Assembly: GCA_017409825.1 (NCBI GenBank)
Contig: JAFQRZ010000002.1
Location: forward strand, 1-64,000
Direction: 5' to 3'
DNA from: Agathobacter sp.
Lineage (GTDB): Bacteria; Bacillota; Clostridia; Lachnospirales; Lachnospiraceae
DNA length: 64,000 nt
In this document: one piece after another, positions 58,311 to 64,000 of the stretch
Layout of the letters: each line of letters opens with the position of its first letter
Position numbering within the stretch: the first letter of the stretch is position 1
Notes under the pieces: model-generated
Told to the model about the DNA's origin: nothing
Seen by the model: the letters and a program-made list of their open reading frames with translations, nothing else
Database searches by the model: none
Position numbers and translations under genes: made by a program

Positions 58311-58831
58311 TCTTTCAGCAGCTCCTTTCGATAAGATTTCTTTAATTTCTCTTTGGCTCGGTAAATCTGCGTCTGCACCGTATGTACATTTGCACCTAAC
58401 TGCTCCGCGATTTCCTTTGCCGTTTTTCCTTCCAGAAAATACAAGTTCGCAATTTCATCATAAGGAGGAGAAAGTGCGTGGCAGCACACTCGTAATTCTT
58501 CCATCACCTCTTGATTTAAAATGCTTCGCAGTGGTTCATTTCGTTCTATCAAGTGCGCCTTCGGAAGCTCCTCTTCTAATGTCGGAACCATTCTTCTTGC
58601 CGCCGCCCTCTGATAGTCGATACATTTATTACTTGCAATTCGGCACAACCAAGCCTTTTCATTTTCCCCATCAAACTCACTTTTATGTTGATACGCAGCT
58701 AAAAATGTCTCTTGTGCCAAATCCTCCGCAGCAAAATAGTCTCCAGTCAACTTAAGGCAGATGGAAAAAACCAGATTCTGATACTGCTGCACAAATTTTA
58801 TAAAACTGTCTTTGGAATCTATATTTTCCAC
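58307..58831 (-). CDS. ECF-type RNA polymerase sigma factor
   Basis: A 174-residue group 4 sigma factor. Region 2: FSICLKLTGDYFAAEDLAQETFLAAYQ with the -10 contacting helix around CRIASNKCIDYQRAAAR (given here in short pieces: DLAQETFLAAYQ, RIASNKCIDY). Region 4: YFLEGKTAKEIAEQLG and VHTVQTQIYRAKEKLKK. AAAGGAGGTG precedes the ATG. It starts a four-gene overlapping operon. The upstream region has TATAGT and TATAAT boxes but no clear ECF-type AAC motif was identified. Confidence 0.93.
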   Translation of the reverse strand: MENIDSKDSFIKFVQQYQNLVFSICLKLTGDYFAAEDLAQETFLAAYQHKSEFDGENEKAWLCRIASNKCIDYQRAAARRMVPTLEEELPKAHLIERNEPLRSILNQEVMEELRVCCHALSPPYDEIANLYFLEGKTAKEIAEQLGANVHTVQTQIYRAKEKLKKSYRKELLKE

Positions 58832-58921
58832 CTCCTTTGTTACTTTTATATACTATAACGAATTATAATGGATTTTTTATTCAACTTTCCAAGAAAAAAT
58901 TTTAAGATTCTTTGAAAAAAC

Positions 58922-58950
58922 AAAGAGATGCTGCATTGCAACACCTCTTT
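58922..58950 (-). terminator. terminator after the 448-residue MerR gene
   Basis: Minus strand AAAGAGGTG / CATCTCTTT stem with G-T pairs inside, then GTTTTTTC. It is 9 bp past the stop. Confidence 0.7.
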
Positions 58951-58958
58951 CTGATCCA

Positions 58959-60305
58959 TTATTTATTTTCTATAATTCGAACAAATCTGTCAACATATTC
59001 CTGATCCATGGAAATATGTTCGCACCCTGTAGCATCTCCCTCTTTTGGTATCCCTATCTCTACTAGCTTCTGGTCGAATTCTTCAAACCATAGGTAGGTA
59101 TGCTCATTATAACGTTCAATCTTATCGTTTGTGGAAAAACCTGTTAAAAAGGTAATCGTTTTTCCATCCAGCTCTATTTGATAATAAAACTGACCTTTTC
59201 TCTCATGCTGGAAAAAGGTCACATCCTTTTGTCCAACCCCTGTGGTTATTTTCTCCACATCTGAATATTCATACGAAATTCCCAATGGACGGATTGGCGA
59301 ATGACAAATAATCGCATCTTCTGTCACAACCGTAAAATTTGTTACACAGCAATAACTCGCCAGAAACCATACCACTGCGACTATTATCTTCCCTTTGCCT
59401 AGTTTATTCCAAACCGAAATCAAACCATTGTCTAGTTCCATCTGCTTTTTACGTTCTGTCGAAATTTTACTAATCAGCAGACACCCGATAAAGAAAATCG
59501 TGAGTATGACAATCGTAATCATCCCTCTCTGTGCCCAATAAGGATAATTATAAAACAGAAAATCCTCTGGGATTAACAAACCTTGAACCAACGTATCCAC
59601 GCCAATAAAACACGCGAGCCCTAGCACAAGTGCCAGAATCATCATTGGAAAAATCCAAATATGTGCCTTATTTTTCTTCTTCACACGAGTTTTATTTCTG
59701 CTTCGCTGCACGAAATAGAAAATCCAAATCCCCGTAATCCAAGCAGTTCCGAAAATGGACGTTCCTGCCAAAAACATAAGATTCTCTATCATACCTTCGC
59801 TAATACTAATAAACAGCCACAGGATTGGCCCTAAAAAAATCAATGTTTGCAGAATTGTTACAGAGAGACTTGGAGCACCCAAATACTTCAATTCTTCTTC
59901 AATTTCTGCCAGTTCCTCGCTCTCAATATTTACCACAGCCTGATTATAATCCGAAATAATCTGATTTAGCTTTTCTTCGTCTTTCTTATAATCCTTTGCC
60001 AAACAGTGACACAACTCCTGTTTATCCAAACACCGGTCTCGCAAATTGGAAAAACTCTCCGCCTTCTGCTCTAATGCTTCCTCAACCTCTTTCGCATCCA
60101 TATCCAGCATAGCTTTTACTTCTTCCACGCTAAATTCCAAATATCGAAAAAGCTTGATTCTCTTCAAACGATTTACTTCTGCTTCGGAATAACTACGATA
60201 ATCATTTTCCTCATTACGTTCTACAGTAAGCAAGCCTTTGTCTTCGTAGTAGCGAATACTCTTTGCTGTTAATCCCGTCAATTTTTCTACATCTTTTATT
60301 GTCAT
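58959..60305 (-). CDS. MerR-family regulator with a membrane domain
   Basis: A 448-residue protein. The N-terminal MerR winged helix (about 1-70) reads IKDVEKLTGLTAKSIRYYED and YSEAEVNRLKRI; a coiled-coil helix follows (75-130). After that come about five membrane segments (150-330) and a C-terminal extracytoplasmic or cytoplasmic region with CEHISMDQEYVDRFVRI. A DNA-binding MerR domain joined to a membrane part is rare and suggests a one-component membrane sensor. The promoter upstream has the 19-bp spacer of MerR-controlled genes. GAGG precedes the ATG. Confidence 0.88.
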   Translation of the reverse strand: MTIKDVEKLTGLTAKSIRYYEDKGLLTVERNEENDYRSYSEAEVNRLKRIKLFRYLEFSVEEVKAMLDMDAKEVEEALEQKAESFSNLRDRCLDKQELCHCLAKDYKKDEEKLNQIISDYNQAVVNIESEELAEIEEELKYLGAPSLSVTILQTLIFLGPILWLFISISEGMIENLMFLAGTSIFGTAWITGIWIFYFVQRSRNKTRVKKKNKAHIWIFPMMILALVLGLACFIGVDTLVQGLLIPEDFLFYNYPYWAQRGMITIVILTIFFIGCLLISKISTERKKQMELDNGLISVWNKLGKGKIIVAVVWFLASYCCVTNFTVVTEDAIICHSPIRPLGISYEYSDVEKITTGVGQKDVTFFQHERKGQFYYQIELDGKTITFLTGFSTNDKIERYNEHTYLWFEEFDQKLVEIGIPKEGDATGCEHISMDQEYVDRFVRIIENK

Positions 60306-60337
60306 ACTCTGACCTCGTTTCTATGAATACATGGAAA

Positions 60338-60382
60338 TTCCCCTTGGTTATGTGGCTAACATACACCATAACCCAAGGGGAA
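60338..60382. repeat. inverted repeat over the MerR promoter
   Basis: TTCCCCTTGGTTATG (60338-60352) pairs with CATAACCCAAGGGGAA (60367-60382) with one bulged C. It overlaps the spacer and -10 of the promoter of the 448-residue MerR gene and the region just past the end of the second MerR gene, so it may be operator and transcript-end hairpin at once. Confidence 0.7.
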
Positions 60383-60388
60383 GGTCAA
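60358..60388 (-). promoter_or_regulatory. MerR-type promoter with 19-bp spacer
   Basis: Minus strand: -35 TTGACC (60383-60388), 19-bp spacer, -10 TATGTT (60358-60363). The spacer holds a partial dyad ACCTTCCCC...GGT. A 19-bp spacer is the known hallmark of promoters that MerR proteins activate by twisting the DNA. It lies 53 bp before the 448-residue MerR gene. Confidence 0.7.
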
Positions 60389-61149
60389 GAAGATTCTCCA
60401 AAAATCACTATCAAAACTAATAATGCAATTAAAATACATAAAATCAATGTCCCTATTTTTCGAATAAGCTTTGCCGCTTTAGGGGATTTCTTTGCAATGA
60501 AGAATAAAGGAATCTCCCAAATAGAATATGTACCTATTAGAATAGCAGGCTGCAAAAGTCCGATAAAGAAATATTCTATATCCCAATTTCCACTTAGGCC
60601 TTGGAGAACATACCATACAATGGCATATATCAAAAAAGCACTTACTACATTATAAACAATTTGTTTTCTATCTTTTATAAGATTTCCATTGCCATCTGCT
60701 ATCTGAAACCATTCCAAAAGGATATTCTTTTCTACTTTTATCGTATCATTTACGATTTCTAGGAACTTATTTCCATCCTGTTCCTGTTCTTTGATTTCTT
60801 CCCAATAAAAGTTCTCATTGAAGGTATCAAAATCTTCCTGTCTATTCTGCATCTTCTTGCAGATTTTGATGGCTCCATTTAACTCATTCATCTTCTCTTG
60901 CAATTCCAGAATGTTCTTTTCCAAAAGCTCCTGCAAAGGGACATTTTCTTCCAGAAAATCTCTTATCTCTGAAACCGAAAATCCCAACTTTCTGAAAATG
61001 ATAATCTTCTTAAGTACTGCAATATCATCCTCGCTATATTCGCGATAGGTATTTCCACTCCGTTGCGGTGCAAGTAGATTTTCTCTTTCATAAAATCGAA
61101 TGGTCGCCCTTGGCAATCCTAACTGTTCTTCCACTTCTTTTATCGTCAT
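60385..61149 (-). CDS. second MerR-family regulator with a membrane domain
   Basis: A 254-residue protein. MerR helix-turn-helix (about 1-68): IKEVEEQLGLPRATIRFYER and YSEDDIAVLKKI; coiled coil about 75-125; then about three or four membrane segments between 165 and 254, ending next to positively charged residues (FIAKKSPKAAKLIRKIG). The start at 61149 follows AAAGGAG; the longer frame covers the promoter. It is the upstream neighbour and shorter relative of the other membrane MerR. Confidence 0.87.
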   Translation of the reverse strand: MTIKEVEEQLGLPRATIRFYERENLLAPQRSGNTYREYSEDDIAVLKKIIIFRKLGFSVSEIRDFLEENVPLQELLEKNILELQEKMNELNGAIKICKKMQNRQEDFDTFNENFYWEEIKEQEQDGNKFLEIVNDTIKVEKNILLEWFQIADGNGNLIKDRKQIVYNVVSAFLIYAIVWYVLQGLSGNWDIEYFFIGLLQPAILIGTYSIWEIPLFFIAKKSPKAAKLIRKIGTLILCILIALLVLIVIFGESS

Positions 61150-61172
61150 AATTTTCTCTCCTTTACCCTTGC

Positions 61173-61203
61173 AGAATAAAGTATAAACAATGTTTACAGT
61201 CAA
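61173..61203 (-). promoter_or_regulatory. MerR-type promoter with 19-bp spacer
   Basis: Minus strand: -35 TTGACT (61198-61203), 19-bp spacer, -10 TATTCT (61173-61178). The spacer contains the near-perfect dyad GTAAAC ATT GTTTAT. It lies 3 bp after the methyltransferase stop and 24 bp before the MerR start. Confidence 0.7.
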
Positions 61204-61206
61204 GGA

Positions 61207-62367
61207 TTATTTTTCAATTCCAAGCAAATGATACAATGTTGGCTCATAACCAAACTCTTCCATTATTGCATGCACCTCTTTTAACATACCTTCCTTCACC
61301 TGCTTCGGCATAATTGGTCTACGCACCGCGCGAATCAAGATATTCTTAGGTGTATGTTCAAAATCGATAAACTCTAAAAGCTGTGTTTTATATCCACTAT
61401 ATTCCAAGAGGTTTGCACGAATCGCATCTGTTGCAAGAGCAGAAAAACGTTCTTTGATAATACCATAGCGTGACAAAATAGTTAAGTTCTCTGGTTTCAT
61501 CTGTTTGTTTAATTCATGCTGACAGCATGGCACAGAAAAAATCATTTTCGCCTTCCACTGAATCGCATTATAGAGTGCATAATCGGTAGCTGTGTCACAG
61601 GCATGTAACGTGATTACCATATCAACGTCAAATGGAGCTTTGAAACCGTTTACATCACCTACCTCAAATCTCAAGTTCGTGTAATGGTATTTTTCTGCTG
61701 CCTGATTACATTTTTTAATGACATCTTCTTTCAGATCAAGACCAATCATATTTACCTTAAGCTGCATAACTTCCGTTAGGTAATAATACACCACAAAGGT
61801 TAAATACGATTTACCACAGCCAAAGTCGATAACATTTAATTCTTCTACCTTTAATCTCGAAACTTCATCGTCGATGATTTCGAGAAAGCGGTTAATCTGT
61901 TTGTACTTATCGTACATGGTATTTACGACTTTACCATCCTTGGTAAATACCCCCATATCCACAAGAGGCGCGATATTCATATCCTCTCTAAGAATATAAT
62001 TTTTCTGTCGATTATGTCCCTGCTGCTTTGCAGAGAGCTTAACCACATCCGTCGCAGTCTTTTTTACCTTGTACGTGCAATTTCCTTTTTTCGAAACAAG
62101 GATAATGTGTTCTTCTGTGGCAGAAATTCCATTGATTTGTTTATAACGGTTTTCTACTAACGCCAAACAACGTTCAAACAGGCCTTCCTTTACGATATTT
62201 TCGTGGAAGACCTGCTTATCGGTGTATTTTGCAATCTGATAGGTTTTACCTTTATTCTCAATAATGATTTTTTTGTACTCTTCTGATTTACTAAAAGGAT
62301 TGCTGAAAACCAGTTTTTGCAACTCTTTTTCTAATACAATCTCTAAGTATTGTTGCAATTCGTTCAT
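61207..62367 (-). CDS. SAM-dependent methyltransferase, Methyltransf_32-like
   Basis: A 386-residue protein. The SAM site is VIDFGCGKSYLTFVVYYYL near residue 195; ITLHACDTATDYALY and FSVPCCQHELN follow. This set fits the Methyltransf_32 group, related to METTL25/GSTCD proteins. The N-terminal 170 residues are of a different, RNA-binding-like character. The substrate is unknown; an RNA target is a guess. It overlaps the upstream gene by 4 bp. Confidence 0.85.
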   Translation of the reverse strand: MNELQQYLEIVLEKELQKLVFSNPFSKSEEYKKIIIENKGKTYQIAKYTDKQVFHENIVKEGLFERCLALVENRYKQINGISATEEHIILVSKKGNCTYKVKKTATDVVKLSAKQQGHNRQKNYILREDMNIAPLVDMGVFTKDGKVVNTMYDKYKQINRFLEIIDDEVSRLKVEELNVIDFGCGKSYLTFVVYYYLTEVMQLKVNMIGLDLKEDVIKKCNQAAEKYHYTNLRFEVGDVNGFKAPFDVDMVITLHACDTATDYALYNAIQWKAKMIFSVPCCQHELNKQMKPENLTILSRYGIIKERFSALATDAIRANLLEYSGYKTQLLEFIDFEHTPKNILIRAVRRPIMPKQVKEGMLKEVHAIMEEFGYEPTLYHLLGIEK

Positions 62368-62759
62368 GTATCCTCTTCACTTTCCTCAACTGGAACCTCG
62401 AAGTTTTTGAGCGCAGCCTCCAAGTCTTCCACAAACAAGTCGCTCTCTTGATTCATTTCATCTATCTGTGCGGCCTGCATATCCTTGTCTCTTTTTATCG
62501 TATTGGTATACTGCGTTTTTACGCCAGCGCGTGGTTTTGTGTCCGAAAGAATCAGTTTTAATACCTGCTTTCGATTTACACTTGACCATCTTTTTGCAAA
62601 ATAAAGCAAACACTTTGTCTTGCTTTTGCAAACACTCATTCCTTCATCCACATAATATGGACACTGCTGTCCTGTTGCCTTGCATATATCATTATATGCA
62701 TCATGGTTGCTTGACCGTGAAATCGGGCAAGGCAATAACATTTCAAAGTTTCCCCTCAT
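62364..62759 (-). CDS. small cysteine-containing protein, unknown
   Basis: A 131-residue protein I cannot place. The first half has a Cys pattern (CPIS, CKATGQQCPYY, SVCKSKTKC) that could hold zinc; the second half is acidic (DLEAALKNFEVPVEESEED). The start is uncertain: ATG 62759 has GAGGA eight bases upstream; ATG 62741 has AGGGG ten bases upstream. It overlaps the methyltransferase gene, which suggests a functional link. Confidence 0.7.
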   Translation of the reverse strand: MRGNFEMLLPCPISRSSNHDAYNDICKATGQQCPYYVDEGMSVCKSKTKCLLYFAKRWSSVNRKQVLKLILSDTKPRAGVKTQYTNTIKRDKDMQAAQIDEMNQESDLFVEDLEAALKNFEVPVEESEEDT

Positions 62760-62774
62760 TTGTACATTCCTCAT

Positions 62775-63018
62775 TTTGGAGCTATTGCTTCACATACAAC
62801 TCCATAATTTTATTTATCAGTATTAATGTAACACAGAATTGGCAGAAAGCCAAGTATTATCTTAAATCTGCTTCACTTAATGTTATATCTGCGATGACTT
62901 CAAATATGCTCGAGAATCCTTATTTCAATAAGAATTACTGCGAATCCAAGAGCTGTCTCGACTACGCTACGCTTCGTCTCGACCATCTCTTGTCTTCCAA
63001 TGAAAAACAGTACAAAAA
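62775..63018. other. intergenic region between rpsI and the 131-residue gene
   Basis: No gene is supported. It holds a candidate promoter at 62825-62853, an AATCCTTATT/AATAAGAATT inverted repeat near 62916-62937, and two direct copies of GTCTCGAC at 62955-62962 and 62976-62983. Confidence 0.5.
62825..62853 (-). promoter_or_regulatory. candidate promoter of the methyltransferase operon
   Basis: Minus strand: -35 TTGGCT (62848-62853), 17-bp spacer, -10 TACATT (62825-62830). TTGGC and GCCAA form a small palindrome over the -35. Confidence 0.45.
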
Positions 63019-63049
63019 AAGAGTTCCTCGAATAAATTCGGGAACTCTT
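63019..63049 (-). terminator. terminator after rpsI
   Basis: A 9-bp outer stem AAGAGTTCC / GGAACTCTT with an inner CGAAT/ATTCG pair; on the minus strand followed by TTTTTGTAC. Ends the rplM-rpsI operon. Confidence 0.9.
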
Positions 63050-63075
63050 CTTTGCACTGCTTTTCGCAGTAATTC

Positions 63076-63468
63076 TTATCTCTTGCTGAACTGTGGTGCG
63101 CGACGAGCTGCTTTGAGACCGTATTTCTTACGTTCTTTCATACGTGGGTCACGTGTTAAGAAGCCAGCTGCTTTTAATACTGGACGGTATTCGCCATCTA
63201 CCTGAAGCAACGCACGAGCGATACCATGTCTGATAGCACCAGCCTGTCCTGTATATCCGCCACCTTTAACGTTTACTAATACGTCGAATTTATCAACTGT
63301 TTCAGTTGCAACTAATGGCTGACGAACAACTACTTTTAATGTTTCTAATCCTAAATATTCGTCAATATCTCTTTTATTGATTGTGATTTTACCTGTTCCT
63401 GGTACTAAGTATACTCTAGCAACAGATGATTTTCTTCTTCCAGTTCCGTAATACTTTGTAGTAGCCAC
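63076..63468 (-). CDS. rpsI: 30S ribosomal protein S9
   Basis: S9 is a small-subunit protein whose C-terminal tail reaches the decoding centre. The 130-residue frame has [13 protein letters not shown] at the start, [18 protein letters not shown] in the middle, and the basic end [17 protein letters not shown] with the final Lys-Arg. It follows rplM by 17 bp. Confidence 0.98.
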   Translation of the reverse strand: MATTKYYGTGRRKSSVARVYLVPGTGKITINKRDIDEYLGLETLKVVVRQPLVATETVDKFDVLVNVKGGGYTGQAGAIRHGIARALLQVDGEYRPVLKAAGFLTRDPRMKERKKYGLKAARRAPQFSKR

Positions 63469-63485
63469 TGTAATTTACCTCCTAA

Positions 63486-63914
63486 TTAAAATGTTAATAC
63501 TTCTGGTTTCTGAGCTGCATGTTTGTGTTCAGGTCCAGCGTATACGAATAATTTTTTGTACATTTCACGTCCTAAAGGTCCTTTTGGAAGCATACCTTTT
63601 ACAGCGAATTCAATAACTCTTTCAGGATGTTTTGCTAACATTTCTTTTAATGTAGTTTCTTTCATACCACCTACATAGTCAGAGTGACGATAGTAGATTT
63701 TCTGTTCCATCTTCTTACCTGTAACTTTGATCTTTTCAGCGTTGATTACGATTACATAATCACCTGTGTCAATGTGTGGTGTAAAGATAGCTTTATTCTT
63801 TCCTCTTAATACTTTAGCAACTTCTGATGCTAAACGTCCTAATGTCTTACCTTCAGCGTCTACTACATACCATTTTCTTTCGATTGTAGCAGGACTAGCC
63901 ATAAATGTCTTCAT
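63486..63914 (-). CDS. rplM: 50S ribosomal protein L13
   Basis: L13 is an early-assembly protein of the large subunit. The 142-residue frame has [47 protein letters not shown] and [21 protein letters not shown] precedes the ATG. rpsI follows after 17 bp, the conserved two-gene operon. Confidence 0.98.
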   Translation of the reverse strand: MKTFMASPATIERKWYVVDAEGKTLGRLASEVAKVLRGKNKAIFTPHIDTGDYVIVINAEKIKVTGKKMEQKIYYRHSDYVGGMKETTLKEMLAKHPERVIEFAVKGMLPKGPLGREMYKKLFVYAGPEHKHAAQKPEVLTF

Positions 63915-64000
63915 TTGGTTTTCCTCCTAAGATAATTTAACAATAAATAACGTTGGGTTATTTGGAATCTCGTATGTCCGGACGCTATCCCTTTTTCACC
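63915..64000 (-). promoter_or_regulatory. leader of rplM, possible L13 leader RNA
   Basis: The minus strand upstream of rplM holds AAATAAC / GTTATTT around the loop CCAAC (63942-63960), and a GTCCGGAC palindrome just before it, then a purine-rich stretch to AGGAGG. Firmicute rplM genes often have an autoregulatory L13 leader at this place. The window ends before the structure is complete, so this is only a candidate. Confidence 0.35.

Noticed and set aside
1-64000. CRISPR arrays, tRNA or rRNA genes, prophage, complete insertion sequences
   Set aside because: No regularly spaced repeats, no cloverleaf with a T-loop motif, and no transposase or phage structural genes were found; only an Rpn-type nuclease gene is mobile-like.

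Overview
The window looks like a stretch of chromosome from a low-GC anaerobic Firmicute, most likely a Lachnospiraceae-type Clostridium relative. This rests on gene content and order (rel, MBL hydrolase, hemZ, hisS, aspS), AT-rich intergenic DNA, strong GGAGG ribosome binding sites, a long-form hpf, a clostridial hemZ, and the protein family mix (DUF815, DUF2804, YkgJ, Rpn nuclease). No species name can be supported from the sequence alone. No rRNA, tRNA, CRISPR array, phage or complete insertion sequence was seen.

Layout. 1-5.0 kb, plus strand: possible tail of a gene cut by the window edge, then mutS2 with a two-component system directly behind it. 5.0-18.1 kb, minus strand: rel, then eight or nine small accessory enzymes (two NUDIX hydrolases, VOC protein, an unknown 350-residue protein, a P-loop kinase, an alpha/beta hydrolase, a GNAT and a nucleotidyltransferase), then MBL hydrolase, hemZ, hisS and aspS. 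The accessory genes split a housekeeping block that is usually contiguous, and a 338-bp foldback element lies at the rel-side boundary. 18.2-27.1 kb, minus strand: GNAT, cyclophilin, murF, ddl, hpf, an ABC-F ATPase and a DUF815 ATPase. 27.1-35.1 kb, minus strand: a full phosphate regulon (pstSCAB, phoU, a Na/Pi cotransporter, phoB- and phoR-like genes) with candidate Pho boxes before pstS and before the cotransporter.

35.3-46.4 kb is mixed: a double-domain hemerythrin, an Rpn nuclease, a HIT protein, a divergent XRE regulator and small-protein pair, nagA, an SDR resembling the EF-P 5-aminopentanone reductase, a possibly leaderless XRE gene, glgX, a CapA-like lipoprotein, a methyltransferase and a membrane diguanylate cyclase. 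46.6-54.3 kb: oligoendopeptidase F, then a tight minus-strand operon of alpha/beta hydrolase, sugar transporter, GNAT, an unusual ABC-F protein and a DUF2804 protein. 54.4-64 kb: small membrane proteins, a truncated DUF975 gene, a YkgJ cysteine-cluster protein, upp, an ECF sigma factor operon with a likely anti-sigma protein, two MerR regulators with membrane domains whose promoters both have 19-bp spacers, a methyltransferase, and rplM-rpsI.

The strongest unusual signals are the foldback element at 15436-15773, an inverted duplicate of the aspS 3' end and terminator at 4897-5069, the accessory insertion beside rel, the two membrane-tailed MerR genes with MerR-type promoters, and the hemerythrin whose two domains both carry Gln where a His ligand is expected. 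All functional calls come from reading the sequence and from remembered family patterns; no database search was run.
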